A DNA stretch of 44,695 nucleotides from DATBGO01 sp036558005 (GCA_036558005.1 DATBGO010000234.1:1-44695), one strand, 5' to 3'; shown: positions 16,036-25,597, counted from the stretch's first letter. Notes: generated by a model not told the origin, from the sequence alone. Numbers and translations are program-made.

Positions 16036-17453
16036 GCCCGCACCGGCAAGGTGACGGTGACCTGGGTCGGGCCGCCGGGAGGGCTGTCGACCCGCATGCT
16101 GCCGTCGACCACGCTGACCCGCTGCGCCAGGCCCGCCAGGCCGCCGCCCGGGGCCGGGCTGGCGCCGCCGCGCCCGTTGTCGCTGACCCGCAGCACCAGC
16201 TGCCCGCCGGTGCCGGTGACCTCGACCCGTACCTGGTCCGCCTGGCTGTGCTTGGCGGCGTTGGCGAGCAGCTCGGCCACGCAGAAGTAGGCCATGGTCT
16301 CGATCGCCGGGACCGGCCGGTGCGCGATCGTGGCGGTCAGCTCGGCCGGGATGGCGCTGTCGGCGGCCAGCGTGCCCAGCGCGTCGGCCAGCCCGCCGTC
16401 CAGGGCGGGCGGGTGGATGCCGCGGGCCAGGCTGCGCAGTTCGGCGAGCGCGTCCTTGGCGCCGCGGTGCGCGGCGTCGACCAGCTCGGTGACCTCCGGG
16501 TCGGCGTCGCTGCCCAGCTTCTCCCTGGCCAGGCCCAGGTGCAGCGCGAGCGTGGCCAGCCGGACCTGCGCGCCATCGTGCAGGTCGCGTTCTAGCCTGC
16601 GCAGCAGCGCGGCCGAGTCCTGCACCGCCAGCGCCCTGGTCTGCTCCAGGTCCAGGATCCGGCGGGCCAGCCGGCCCGGCCCGAGCAGCGCGTGCATCAG
16701 CCAGCTGTCGGCGGCGGCCGCGCCCCTGGCCAGCCACGGCGCGGCCAGCAGCATGGCCGCGCCCGCGGCGAACGCGGCGAACGTGCCGGGGAAGGTCGCG
16801 ACGGGCACCGAGCCGAACGGGGTGAGCGCGCGGGCAGGCGACAGCCGCACGCCGGGCGGGTGGTTGCGGAACAGGTGCCACCAGAACGGGTAGGTCATGT
16901 TGACCGGCCCGATGACCGCGAGGAACACCGCATACGCGGCCACCACCGTGACCGGCAGCTTCGCCACCAGGTACCCGGCGGCCCGCCAGCCGGTGCCGTC
17001 CCGCAGCCCGGCCCAGAGCAAGGCCACCGGGCCGTGCCCGCGCGGCCGCGGCGCCAGCACCCCGGCGGGCCTGCCGAGCAGCCGCTCCGCCAGCCGCTGG
17101 TGTACCCGGGCCAGGCCGCGGCCGGCCCGCGGGGCCATCGTGACCAGCAGCACCAGCTCGGCGAGCACGACCAGGGCCGCGGCCGGCAACAGCGGTCCGG
17201 CGGGCGCGGTGCCCGCGGGCCGGCCGGCCCGCAGCAGCAGCATCACATTGAACGGCAAGGCGGCCGTGGCGAGCAGCGCCGCCAGCGCCACCGCCGACAG
17301 CAGCACAACGGCGAGGCAGTACAGCAGCTCCCGCCGGGCCCGCGCGGTGAACGGCGCGCGGATGACCGCGGCGGCCCGCGCGAGGGCCTGGCCGCCGGGG
17401 CCGGCCGGGCCCGGGCTCACCGCGGCCGCCCGTGCCGGGCTGGTACTGCCCAT
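16032..17453 (-). CDS. NarL-type sensor histidine kinase (module 2)
   Basis: A 473-residue membrane kinase. Hydrophobic segments lie at about 42-66, 86-106, 164-184 and 222-242, with a PspC/DUF-like sensor region containing the WWHLFRNHPPG loop. The HisKA_3 helix carries H292 in RRLERDLHDGAQVRLA, and the ATP-binding domain has AELLANAAKHSQA and a DNGRGG box. It should phosphorylate the overlapping regulator. The permease gene ends 17 nt upstream, so all four genes are one transcript. Systems with this gene order often sense cell-envelope stress and control the co-encoded exporter. Confidence 0.92.
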   Translation of the reverse strand: MGSTSPARAAAVSPGPAGPGGQALARAAAVIRAPFTARARRELLYCLAVVLLSAVALAALLATAALPFNVMLLLRAGRPAGTAPAGPLLPAAALVVLAELVLLVTMAPRAGRGLARVHQRLAERLLGRPAGVLAPRPRGHGPVALLWAGLRDGTGWRAAGYLVAKLPVTVVAAYAVFLAVIGPVNMTYPFWWHLFRNHPPGVRLSPARALTPFGSVPVATFPGTFAAFAAGAAMLLAAPWLARGAAAADSWLMHALLGPGRLARRILDLEQTRALAVQDSAALLRRLERDLHDGAQVRLATLALHLGLAREKLGSDADPEVTELVDAAHRGAKDALAELRSLARGIHPPALDGGLADALGTLAADSAIPAELTATIAHRPVPAIETMAYFCVAELLANAAKHSQADQVRVEVTGTGGQLVLRVSDNGRGGASPAPGGGLAGLAQRVSVVDGSMRVDSPPGGPTQVTVTLPVRA

Positions 17454-17469
17454 CTGGCCATTGTCCGCT

Positions 17470-18267
17470 TCAGGCGTCCCGGCGCGCGAGCAGCCAGCCG
17501 CCGATCGCCAGCGCCGCCGCCGCGTACAGCGCCAGCACGCCCAGCCCGGCCCAGGCGGCCAGGAACTGGGGGCAGTCCGCGCCGGGCGGCCCGCACGCTT
17601 CCGGCTTGGTGGTGCTCAGCGAGTTCGCGATGATGATGATCGGGCTGTAGGTCACCGCGCCGTGCGCGAACGCGCCGATGAACGACGGCGCCAGGTACAC
17701 CCCGCCGACCAGCACGGCCACGGCCACCGCGGTGTGCCGGATGATCGCGCCGAGGCCGAGCCCGAGCAGCGCGATCAGGCAGAAGCTGGCCCCGGACAGG
17801 ACCACCGCGCGCAGCACCCCGGGCTGGCCGAGCGCGGGCGGGTGAACGCCCGGTCCCAGCGCCCCGCTGCCCGCGAAGAACGATATGAACGCCGCGGACT
17901 CGCCGGCCGCCAGCGCGAGCGCTCCCAGCACGGCCGCCTTCGCGGCCAGCAGCACCGGCCTGCCCGGCACGGCGGCCAGCGTCGCCCTGATCATCCCGGA
18001 GGTGAACTCGCTGGTCATCGTCACCACCCCGAGCACCCCGGTCAGCAAGAGCGCGGGGACGATGCCGGCCAGCGCGTTGTTGGTCAGGTCTCCGGAGGCG
18101 TTCTTGGTGTTGACGCCCACCGTGAGGGCGATGGCGACCGCGCCCGCGGCGCTGATCACCAGCGTCCACCAGGTCGAGCGCAGGCTGCGCAGCTTGATCC
18201 ATTCCATCCGGGCCGCGTGCCGGAACCGGTAGTGCCCGGCCGGGACGCGGCTGCTGGCCGCGGTCAC
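17470..18267 (-). CDS. ABC-2 type exporter permease (module 2)
   Basis: A 265-residue permease with about six membrane helices. The N-terminus (RMEWIKLRSLRSTWWTLVISAA, residues in two parts) is the typical amphipathic lead of actinobacterial ABC-2 permeases, and the C-terminus ends in ARRDA. A central motif, TSGMIRATLAAVPGR, matches the conserved coupling segment. The GTG start overlaps the ATPase stop by GTGA. Its C-terminal part aligns with the permease fragment at 36372-36720 (GLGLGAIIRHTA against GTGLGAVIRHTA), showing that they are paralogues. Confidence 0.9.
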   Translation of the reverse strand: MTAASSRVPAGHYRFRHAARMEWIKLRSLRSTWWTLVISAAGAVAIALTVGVNTKNASGDLTNNALAGIVPALLLTGVLGVVTMTSEFTSGMIRATLAAVPGRPVLLAAKAAVLGALALAAGESAAFISFFAGSGALGPGVHPPALGQPGVLRAVVLSGASFCLIALLGLGLGAIIRHTAVAVAVLVGGVYLAPSFIGAFAHGAVTYSPIIIIANSLSTTKPEACGPPGADCPQFLAAWAGLGVLALYAAAALAIGGWLLARRDA

Positions 18268-19007
18268 CGGGCCCTCCCCCCGGCGGCCGGGCCGGCCGCC
18301 TGCTGCCCGGGGCCGGTGCCGGTCAGTTCCAGGAACGCCGCTTCCAGCGACGGCGCGCCCGCCGCCAGGCCGGCCACCGAGGTGTCGGCGAGCAGCCGGC
18401 CCTGCGCGATCACCACGAGGTGCTCAGCCATCAGCGCGATCTCGCTGATCAGGTGGCTGGACACCAGGATGGTGCGGCCCTGCGCGGCCAGCGACGTCAG
18501 CAGGTCGCGCATCCACCGGATGCCGGCCGGGTCCAGGCCGTTGAGCGGCTCGTCCAGCAGCAGCACCGGCGGGTCGCCGAGCAGCGCCGCCGCGATGCCC
18601 AGCCGCTGCCCCATGCCGAGTGAGTACTTCCCGGCCCGCTTGCCCGCCGCATCGGCCAGCCCGGCCAGGGCCAGCACCTCGTCCACCCGGCGGTGCGGGA
18701 TGGCGTTGCTGGCGGCCAGCGCGGCCAGGTGCGCGCGGCCGCTGCGGCCGGGGTGGAAGGCCCGGGCCTCCAGCAGCGCCCCCGCTTCGCGCAGCGGCCA
18801 GCGCAGCTCGCCGAAGCGGCGGCCGCCGATCCTGGCCTCACCCGCGTCGGCCTTGTCCAGGCCGAGGATCAGCCGCATCGTGGTCGACTTGCCCGAACCG
18901 TTCGGGCCGAGGAACCCGGTCACCATCCCGGGCCGCAGGCCGAAGCTGAGCGCGTCCACCGCGAGCGTGCCGCCGTAGCGCTTGGTCAGCTCCCGGACTT
19001 CGATCAT
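18264..19007 (-). CDS. ABC exporter ATP-binding protein (module 2)
   Basis: A 247-residue ATPase with Walker A GPNGSGKS (34-41), a signature of the variant form SLGMGQR, Walker B VLLLDEP and switch histidine in VSSHLISE. The variant signature is common in bacitracin/lantibiotic-type exporters. The start is the ATG of MIEVRELTKRYGG, 6 nt after GGAGG; an in-frame upstream ATG adds eight residues but has no ribosome binding site. It drives the permease encoded next and heads the four-gene operon. Confidence 0.92.
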   Translation of the reverse strand: MIEVRELTKRYGGTLAVDALSFGLRPGMVTGFLGPNGSGKSTTMRLILGLDKADAGEARIGGRRFGELRWPLREAGALLEARAFHPGRSGRAHLAALAASNAIPHRRVDEVLALAGLADAAGKRAGKYSLGMGQRLGIAAALLGDPPVLLLDEPLNGLDPAGIRWMRDLLTSLAAQGRTILVSSHLISEIALMAEHLVVIAQGRLLADTSVAGLAAGAPSLEAAFLELTGTGPGQQAAGPAAGGRAR

Positions 19008-19090
19008 CGTTTGCCTCCAGAGCGTCGTCATCGGTAACTCACGCTAGGAACCCGCGCCCGGGCGCGGAACGTGGCTTCCGCCCGTCTTGG

Positions 19091-19110
19091 CCTGGGGGAT
19101 ATCCCCCGGG
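19091..19110. promoter_or_regulatory. Palindrome upstream of the module 2 operon
   Basis: GGGGGATATCCCCC (19094-19107) is a perfect 14-bp palindrome; with one mismatch it extends over 20 bp. It lies about 85 nt before the ATPase start and about 175 nt before the large divergent gene, in a region without a believable gene. It may be an operator for a dimeric regulator; a role as hairpin is also possible. Confidence 0.45.
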
Positions 19111-19282
19111 CCGGGCCGCCGGGGTGAGCTCGCCCGAAGGCCGGGGCTGTCATTCGGCGCGACCAATCTGGTAATTCCTTCTATATCGGCTATGGTCAGG
19201 TCAATGGCAGATTCAGCTCGGCCGGAGTGAGCCGGGCAGAACCGGCAAGCAGGCAAAATGCAGGCACAATGGGGGAATTACG

Positions 19283-22200
19283 GTGAATGGCGGCGCTATT
19301 GCCGTGGCGGAATCGCTGCGCGATACGGTGGCGCAGATCACCCCGGAGGAGTTCCGCTGGCAGGAGGCCAATTACGACCGCGATTCGCCGCTCGGCCGTG
19401 AGCTGCTATTCCTGATCGCCAACAATGAGTGGGCCAGGGCCAGCGCCGAGACGATCGACATCAGCAGGTACGACGCGGTCGAGACGGTCATCAAGATCGA
19501 CATCGACCTGGACCGGATCACGCATGAGGTGTTCCGCGAGCGGACCGGGCGGCTGTGGCTGCCGGTGGCGGTGCTGCCGTCGTTCGAGCAGCCCGCGCGG
19601 CCCGAGCCGGACCCGTTCGTCACGCTCGCGGTCACCGACGCCGGCGGGAACCTGCTCGCCACGCTGCCAAGCGCCGAGATCAGGCACCGGATTTCGGCCG
19701 CGCTGGCCGAGATCATCATCAACATGGCGGTGGCCAGGTGGCCGTTCCCCGGCCAGCAGCCTTCGGCCACCCGCGACCAGCGGCTGCTGCTCTCGGCCGC
19801 GATCTACCGGCTGCTGCGCCGGGAGCAGGCCGGCCTGCCCGGCGAGCCCGCCGGCGGCGCCCCGCCGCGAAGCTCGGCTTACCTGCCGCGGATCAGCAAC
19901 GCCCGGCGTGAGCTGGTCAACACCCTGAAGGGCTACATCGCGCTGCTGCGCCAGGATCCCGACCGCCGCGAGCCGCCCGCGGTGCAGTCGGGCCGGCTGC
20001 TGACCGAGCGCGCGATCGCGATCCTGGGGGCGCTCGCCGAGTCGGTCGTCGTGGTGGTCGCGGTCGAGCGGGACGACACCCCGACCGTGCTCACCGTCCG
20101 GGGCCCCAGCCGGACGCTGACACCAGTGCGCCAGGTCCGCACCTGGAACCGGCACACCATCTGGCGCTGGCTGAAGCCGGGCACCTGGAACTGGGTACTG
20201 CCGCGCGCGGAACTGCGGGTCGACCTGCTGCTGCCCTCGGCGGACGCCGACCGCCAGGTCGAGGTCACGCTGCCGGACGGCGTCTCGTTCGACCTGTCGA
20301 GGCCGCGGTCGGACTGCGCCGAGCTGGAGATCCGGGTGAAGGCCCCGCCGCCGCTTGAGCAGCTGCGCGAGCTGATGCGCCAGCTGCTGGCCGACCCGCC
20401 GGCCTGGCCGGCCCCGCTGTACCAGGGCCTGGCGGACCTGGCCGCGGTGAAGGCCGACGCGGCCAGGGAGATACTGCGCGACCACACGGTGCCGGCCGGC
20501 GCCGCCGGACAGGACGACGAGGCCGGGCAGCCGTGCCGCTCCGGCCGGCCGGGCAGGGCCGCGGGACGGACCGCTGACCCGGCCGGGCTGGCCGCCGGGT
20601 CAGCGCCCAGCCGCCGGGTCCTGCACCAGCTGGCGGAACTGCGCGCGGCGCTCGCGCGGCTGTCGGCCGGGGGCAGCGTCGCGCCGGGCCTGGACGCGCT
20701 CGCCCGCGCCTGGGGCAATGGCGACTGGCTGCCGCGGCAGCTGCAGCGGCGGACCCTGGCCGACCCGCCGAGCCCGCGGGGGGCGGTCGCCCGGGCCGGC
20801 ATGATCGAGGACGCGACCAAGCGCGGCGCGCCGTCGCAGGCCAGGATCCATGTGCACGCGGCGGTGACCGACGCCGAGTACTTCGCCATCGCAAGGTTCT
20901 CCGGCCGGATGGGCACCCTGCTCATGTCTGTCGTGCTGGCGTTGTTCGTGCTGCGCTCGGGGCGGCTGTTCGGGATCAGCGGCCGGGAGGTGAGCGAGGA
21001 GGTACTGGCCTTCGTGCTGACGCTGTTCTCGGCCATCCAGGCGGGCCGGATCGAGCGGCCGGACCTGTCCACCCTGCGGGGCAGGCTCGCCCAGCCCGGC
21101 AGCAAGCTGATCGTGGCCTCGGTGCTGCCGACCGTCATCCTCGCGGTGGCGCTGGCGTTCTCGCTGGAGGGGACCTGGCCGATCTGGTGGGCGGCGGCCT
21201 GCATCGGGCTTCAGCTGCTGCTGGAGGGATTGCTCGGGCTGCGGCTGCGGCGCCGCCGCCAGGAGCGGGCCGCCCGGGCCGCCAGCCCGCAGGCCGCGCC
21301 GTGCGGCCTGGTGCTGACCACCGACCCGCCTGACTACGGCCACACCGAGGTGCTGCACTGCAACTGGTGGCGCAGCACCACGGCCGGCGCGCTGATGATC
21401 GGCCGCCCGGCCTACGGGTACCTGGTGTGGCAGCACGGTGCCGGGCACAGCCTGCATGAGCTGCTGGCCGGCGCGCGGCCAGCGCCCGCGCCCGCCCCCT
21501 CCCCCGCGGCCGGGCTGACCTTGCTCAGCGCGCTGGCCCGGGACCGGTGGCACCGGCTCCAGCCAGTCAGGCCCCGGCCAGGCGCCGGGCACCGGCCAGC
21601 CCAGCCAGCCCGCGCGGAACACAACGGGGACGACCCGGACCCGCCGCCGCTGCTGCTCGACCGGCACGTGAACGTGCTGGCCATGCAGCGCTCGGGCACC
21701 GCCGGGCAGTCGCTCACGTTCGCGGTGTTCCGGGAGAAGCCCGAATCCGGCTGGGACGAGCAGGACGGCGTCACGCAGGTCGAGATCGACTCCGGGCAGC
21801 TGGCCCCGGGCGAGGCCGCCGTGGACGTGATCGAGGTCTTCGCCGGCCTGCCCGGCGGGCCCGGGCTGCGCGCGGTGCACGAGCACCCGGTGACCGCCCT
21901 GCTGGCGGTGGCGGCCGAGCACCGGATGACGGTGCAGGAGGTCCAGCTCCCGGTGCCAGCGCCGGTGCCCGGGTACACCAGCCTGCGCTGGGCCCGGATG
22001 CGGATAGCCCTGCACGAGAACGACTTCGCCGCCGTGGCGCCGTTCCTGTCCGCGCTGGACCAGCGCGTACGCAGCCACCGCAAGGGGCACGGCCGCACCC
22101 CTGAGGGCGGGTGGATCACCGGCATCAGGACGACATCGGAGAGCGGCCCGCGGATCATCGGCGGCACGCTGCCGCCCGCAGCCGCCAGGTCCGGGCCGGT

Positions 22201-22993
22201 GCTGGCCGAGCAGCTCGACGTGGTCGCCGCCGCCGGGCCGCTGCCCGGCGAGAGCGACGACACCCCGTCCTGGCGGGTGCTGGCGATCTGCGCGGACGGG
22301 CGCAGCGGCATCGGCAGTGAGATCCTCCAGGCGCTCAGCCCCGAGCTGCGGCTGGCCGGGCTGACTTACGCCCAGTTGCACGGCAAGGCGGTCCTGCTGC
22401 TGCTCGGCCACCAGCGCGGCGGGCGGCGCGGCCGGGCCAGGTCCGGCCCGGTGCTCACCCGCGACCTGCCCGGCAGCAACGTCCGGGTGCTGGTCGACGC
22501 GTGGCAGAGCCGCGCCGACCTCGGCACGGCCGGCCGGCAGCCGATGCTGCGGGTGCACATCCGGTCGCCAGACCGGCCCGGCGGGACGCTGGACGCACTG
22601 GACTCGCTGAACGAGACGCTGCAGGAGGTGGCGCCCGGCGCGCTCGGGCCCGGCGACTGGAACGTCTGGTACGCCAGGACCGACATCACCGCGGGCAACG
22701 TCGGCTTCGTCACCCTCACCCTGCGGCTGGACGTCGAGCCGGAGGTGGTGCAGGCCTGGACCGCGGCCGAGTTCGACCAGATCGAGAGCAAGGTGCGGGC
22801 GCTGGCCGCGCGCAAGGCGGCCGCCACCAACAACGCCGGCGACGACGCGGGCCCGGAGGAAGACACCGTGATCAGCGTGAAGCTGATCACCCTCCCGCCG
22901 CCCGAGCCGCCTGCCTCGCCCGGTCCCGGTCCCGCAGTGCCAGGGCCCCGCTCCGTCACGCCCGGCCCTCAGCCCGAGGGAGCCGCGCCTTAG
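19283..22993 (+). CDS. Unrecognised 1236-residue protein with four central membrane segments
   Basis: I do not recognise the family. The N-terminal about 400 residues look soluble and folded, with mixed alpha/beta patterns (ETVIKIDIDLDRITHEV, RRELVNTLKGYIALL, ESVVVVVAVERDD). A Gly/Ala/Pro/Arg linker follows at about 405-450. Four hydrophobic helices lie at about 543-560, 573-592, 607-628 and 630-653, followed by a cluster of arginines. A cytoplasmic-looking C-terminal half follows (LTTDPPDYGHTEVLHCNWWR, proline-rich linker near 730-790, then several alpha/beta blocks) and ends in a proline-rich tail. The start codon at 19283 (GTG) is preceded by a weak GGGGGAATTAC. It stands alone, divergent from the module 2 ABC operon. 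The even codon bias and length argue for a real, expressed gene. Confidence 0.8.
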   Translation: MNGGAIAVAESLRDTVAQITPEEFRWQEANYDRDSPLGRELLFLIANNEWARASAETIDISRYDAVETVIKIDIDLDRITHEVFRERTGRLWLPVAVLPSFEQPARPEPDPFVTLAVTDAGGNLLATLPSAEIRHRISAALAEIIINMAVARWPFPGQQPSATRDQRLLLSAAIYRLLRREQAGLPGEPAGGAPPRSSAYLPRISNARRELVNTLKGYIALLRQDPDRREPPAVQSGRLLTERAIAILGALAESVVVVVAVERDDTPTVLTVRGPSRTLTPVRQVRTWNRHTIWRWLKPGTWNWVLPRAELRVDLLLPSADADRQVEVTLPDGVSFDLSRPRSDCAELEIRVKAPPPLEQLRELMRQLLADPPAWPAPLYQGLADLAAVKADAAREILRDHTVPAGAAGQDDEAGQPCRSGRPGRAAGRTADPAGLAAGSAPSRRVLHQLAELRAALARLSAGGSVAPGLDALARAWGNGDWLPRQLQRRTLADPPSPRGAVARAGMIEDATKRGAPSQARIHVHAAVTDAEYFAIARFSGRMGTLLMSVVLALFVLRSGRLFGISGREVSEEVLAFVLTLFSAIQAGRIERPDLSTLRGRLAQPGSKLIVASVLPTVILAVALAFSLEGTWPIWWAAACIGLQLLLEGLLGLRLRRRRQERAARAASPQAAPCGLVLTTDPPDYGHTEVLHCNWWRSTTAGALMIGRPAYGYLVWQHGAGHSLHELLAGARPAPAPAPSPAAGLTLLSALARDRWHRLQPVRPRPGAGHRPAQPARAEHNGDDPDPPPLLLDRHVNVLAMQRSGTAGQSLTFAVFREKPESGWDEQDGVTQVEIDSGQLAPGEAAVDVIEVFAGLPGGPGLRAVHEHPVTALLAVAAEHRMTVQEVQLPVPAPVPGYTSLRWARMRIALHENDFAAVAPFLSALDQRVRSHRKGHGRTPEGGWITGIRTTSESGPRIIGGTLPPAAARSGPVLAEQLDVVAAAGPLPGESDDTPSWRVLAICADGRSGIGSEILQALSPELRLAGLTYAQLHGKAVLLLLGHQRGGRRGRARSGPVLTRDLPGSNVRVLVDAWQSRADLGTAGRQPMLRVHIRSPDRPGGTLDALDSLNETLQEVAPGALGPGDWNVWYARTDITAGNVGFVTLTLRLDVEPEVVQAWTAAEFDQIESKVRALAARKAAATNNAGDDAGPEEDTVISVKLITLPPPEPPASPGPGPAVPGPRSVTPGPQPEGAAP

Positions 22994-23002
22994 GCTGGAT
23001 TG
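22991..23002 (+). promoter_or_regulatory. -10 element for a leaderless VOC gene transcript
   Basis: TAGGCT (22991-22996), overlapping the stop codon of the large gene, is followed by 6 nt and the GTG of the next gene. The position is right for a leaderless transcript. Confidence 0.4.
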
Positions 23003-23398
23003 GTGCATCTCAGCCTCGTCACCATCGTGGTCAGCGAGTACGAGCCGGCGGTCAGGTTCTTCGTGGACGTGCTCGGTTTCGAGCTGGCTGAGGACAGCCC
23101 GTCGCTGACCAACGACGGGCGGCCCAAGCGGTGGGTGGTGGTCCGCCCGCCGGGCGCGACGACCGGATTGCTGCTGGCCCGGGCCGACGGCGACGACCAG
23201 GCCGCCGTCATCGGCCGCCAGGCGGCCGGCCGGGTCGGTTTCTTCCTGCACGTCGACGACTTCGAAGCCACCTACCAGCGCCTCAAGGCCGCCAGCGTCC
23301 AGATCGTCCGCCCGCCCCGCACCGAGCCCTACGGCAGGGTCGCCGTCTTCACCGACATAGCCGGCAACAAATGGGACCTGATCGGCCCGGGAACCTGA
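23003..23398 (+). CDS. VOC (glyoxalase/bleomycin-resistance fold) protein
   Basis: A 131-residue single-domain VOC protein with paired beta-alpha-beta-beta-beta modules: HLSLVTIVVSEYEPAVRFFV and VGFFLHVDDFEATYQRL, ending with the FTDIAGNKWDLIG strand. The family includes glyoxalases, dioxygenases and antibiotic-sequestering proteins. Metal ligands cannot be assigned with certainty (H3 and a late aspartate/glutamate are candidates). The start is GTG 23003, 9 nt after the end of the large gene; a TTG one codon earlier is less likely. Confidence 0.87.
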   Translation: MHLSLVTIVVSEYEPAVRFFVDVLGFELAEDSPSLTNDGRPKRWVVVRPPGATTGLLLARADGDDQAAVIGRQAAGRVGFFLHVDDFEATYQRLKAASVQIVRPPRTEPYGRVAVFTDIAGNKWDLIGPGT

Positions 23399-23454
23399 CG
23401 GGGAGCGCTCGTGCTGACCGATGAGTTTGCGCGGCGGGCCCGGTCTCCCCTGGC

Positions 23455-25050
23455 ATGAACACGACTGGAGCCCCCGCCCCGCTGGCCGGACGCCGAGAAT
23501 GGATCGCGCTGGCGGTGATCGCGCTGCCGTGCCTGCTGTACTCCATGGACTTGAGCGTTCTGTATCTCGCGCTGCCATCGCTGACCGCCGACCTGCATCC
23601 GAGCAGCACCCAGCTGCTGTGGCTCACCGACATCTACGGGTTCCTGCTGGCCGGGTTCCTGATCACCATGGGCACGCTGGGCGACCGGATCGGCCGGCGG
23701 CGGCTGCTGCTGGCCGGCGCCGCGGTCTTCGGCGCCGCGTCGGTGCTGGCCGCTTTCGCGACCAGCATCGCGATGCTGATCGCCGCGCGGGCGCTGCTGG
23801 GTATCGCCGCGTCGACGCTGGCACCGTCGACGCTGTCGCTGATCCGGAACATGTTCGCGGACTCGCGGCAGCGGATGGTCGCGATCGGGATCTGGGCCAC
23901 CAGCTTCTCGGCCGGCGCGGCCCTCGGCCCGGCGCTCGGCGGCCTGCTGCTGCAGGTGTTCTGGTGGGGGTCGGTGTTCCTGATCGCGGTGCCGGTCATG
24001 GTGCTGCTGCTCGCCGTCGGGCCGGTGCTGCTGCCCGAGTTCCGCGATCCCGAGCCCGGCCGCTTCGACCTGGTCAGCGCTGGCATGTCGCTCGTCTCGG
24101 TGCTGGCCATCGTCTACGCGGTGACCGACTTCGCCGCGCACGGGGCCGGCCCGGTGCCGCTGCTCTCACTGCTGGCCGGCTGCGCGGTCGCAGTGGCGTT
24201 CCTGCGCCGCCAGCGCCAGCTCACCGACCCGCTCATCGACCTGCGGCTGTTCCGCAAGCCCGCGTTCAGCGCGGCACTGGCGGCGAACACGGCCGGCCTG
24301 TTCCTGATCTTCGGAACCTTCTTCCTGACCGCGCAGTACCTGCAGCTGGTCCTGGGGTTCTCGGCGCTGAAGGCCGGGCTATGGAGCGTGCCGCCGCCGC
24401 TCGGCGCCCTGGCCGGGTCGCTGCTGGCCCCCGCGCTGGCGCGCCGCCGCGGAGCCGGGTTCGCGATGACGGGCGGGCTGGCGGTCGCGGCGGCCGGCCT
24501 GGCTCTGCTGACCCAGGTGCCAGGGAACGGCGGGCAGGCACTGGCGCTCACCCTGGTCGCCTCCACCCTGCTCACCTTCGGGGTGGCACCGGTCGTGACG
24601 CTGGCCACCGACCTGATCGTCGGCGCCGTCCGGCCGGCCCAGGCCGGCCAGGCCTCCGGGCTGTCCGAGACCGGTACCGAACTCGGCGGCGCGCTGGGCA
24701 TCGCGCTTCTGGGCAGCATCACCACCGCCGTCTTCCACAGCCACCTGCACGCCGCCGCGGCGGGCGGCCCGCGGCCGCAGACCCTCGCCGATGCCGCGCA
24801 CGCGGCCGCGGCACTGCCCGGCCCGGCCGGCGTTGCTCTCCTGGACGCGGCACGCGTGGCCTTCACCCACGGACTGCACGCCGCGGCGGCGGTCGCCGCC
24901 CTGCTCGCCATCCTGCTCGCGGTCCTGACCGCCACGACGCTACGCCGGGCCGGGCAGCAGGCCGGGGAGACCAGCCCGGACACGGCCGCTGCCGGGCGGC
25001 CGCCCCAGCCACACCTCGTCCCGCAGGCGCAGCCATGCGGCGGCAGCTGA
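23455..25050 (+). CDS. DHA2-family MFS drug:H+ antiporter
   Basis: A 531-residue major facilitator with about 14 hydrophobic helices. MFS motif A reads GTLGDRIGRRR, and motif C-like glycine/proline residues are present in GAALGPALGG. An N-terminal MDLSVLYLALPSL is typical of SmvA/QacA-like members. They export lipophilic cations and antibiotics using the proton gradient. The C-terminus after the last helix is a 40-residue proline/alanine-rich tail. It lies between two VOC genes, a common grouping in resistance-type clusters, although no regulator is attached. Confidence 0.92.
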   Translation: MNTTGAPAPLAGRREWIALAVIALPCLLYSMDLSVLYLALPSLTADLHPSSTQLLWLTDIYGFLLAGFLITMGTLGDRIGRRRLLLAGAAVFGAASVLAAFATSIAMLIAARALLGIAASTLAPSTLSLIRNMFADSRQRMVAIGIWATSFSAGAALGPALGGLLLQVFWWGSVFLIAVPVMVLLLAVGPVLLPEFRDPEPGRFDLVSAGMSLVSVLAIVYAVTDFAAHGAGPVPLLSLLAGCAVAVAFLRRQRQLTDPLIDLRLFRKPAFSAALAANTAGLFLIFGTFFLTAQYLQLVLGFSALKAGLWSVPPPLGALAGSLLAPALARRRGAGFAMTGGLAVAAAGLALLTQVPGNGGQALALTLVASTLLTFGVAPVVTLATDLIVGAVRPAQAGQASGLSETGTELGGALGIALLGSITTAVFHSHLHAAAAGGPRPQTLADAAHAAAALPGPAGVALLDAARVAFTHGLHAAAAVAALLAILLAVLTATTLRRAGQQAGETSPDTAAAGRPPQPHLVPQAQPCGGS

Positions 25051-25109
25051 CCCCCACCCGGTTACCCTATGGACGATGACTCCCCGGCCGCCCGGGCGAA
25101 AGGACGGAG

Positions 25110-25520
25110 ATGACGGTGCTTTCTGACAGCAAGGTCGCGACCAGGCTCCCGGCCCAGGACCTCAGCCGGGCCAGGGCGTTCTATGCCGAGAAACTGGGCC
25201 TGGAGCCCGCCGAGGAACGGCCCGGCGGTCTTCGCTACCGGTTCGGTCAGGGCGAGTTCGCGCTCTTCGAGTCCGCCGGGTCTGCTGCCGGAGATCACAC
25301 CCAGATGGCGTTCGAGGTCGGCGACATCGAAGCGGTAGTCGCGGAGCTTCGCCAGCGCGGCGTGACCTTCGAGGAATACGACGTGCCGGGACTCACGACC
25401 GTCAACGGGATCGTGCAGGTCGAGGGCAACTACCCCAGCAAGGGGAGCGTGGGTGAAAAGGCCGCCTGGTTCAGGGACAGCGAAGGCAACCTGCTGGCCA
25501 TCGGCCAGGCCCTCACCTGA
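25110..25520 (+). CDS. VOC family protein
   Basis: A 136-residue VOC-fold protein. Halves are VATRLPAQDLSRARAFYAEK and MAFEVGDIEAVVAELRQRGV, with the closing AWFRDSEGNLLAIGQ strand. The family pattern of a short RAxxFYxExLGL helix is clear. Possible roles are glyoxalase-like detoxification or antibiotic binding; the substrate is unknown. The ATG follows GGACGGAG closely. It is paralogous in fold, but not closely similar, to the VOC protein at 23003. Confidence 0.88.
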   Translation: MTVLSDSKVATRLPAQDLSRARAFYAEKLGLEPAEERPGGLRYRFGQGEFALFESAGSAAGDHTQMAFEVGDIEAVVAELRQRGVTFEEYDVPGLTTVNGIVQVEGNYPSKGSVGEKAAWFRDSEGNLLAIGQALT

Positions 25521-25597
25521 GCATTGCGGCCTGAGCGCCGGATGGCCGCGGCCCTCCCCGGCTGAGGCGGGCGGAAAGTCGCGGCCCGCGGTCCGGC

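Noticed and set aside
19044..19256. 70-codon minus-strand frame before the module 2 ATPase
   Set aside because: Covers the palindrome and promoter region, no ribosome binding site, no recognisable fold.
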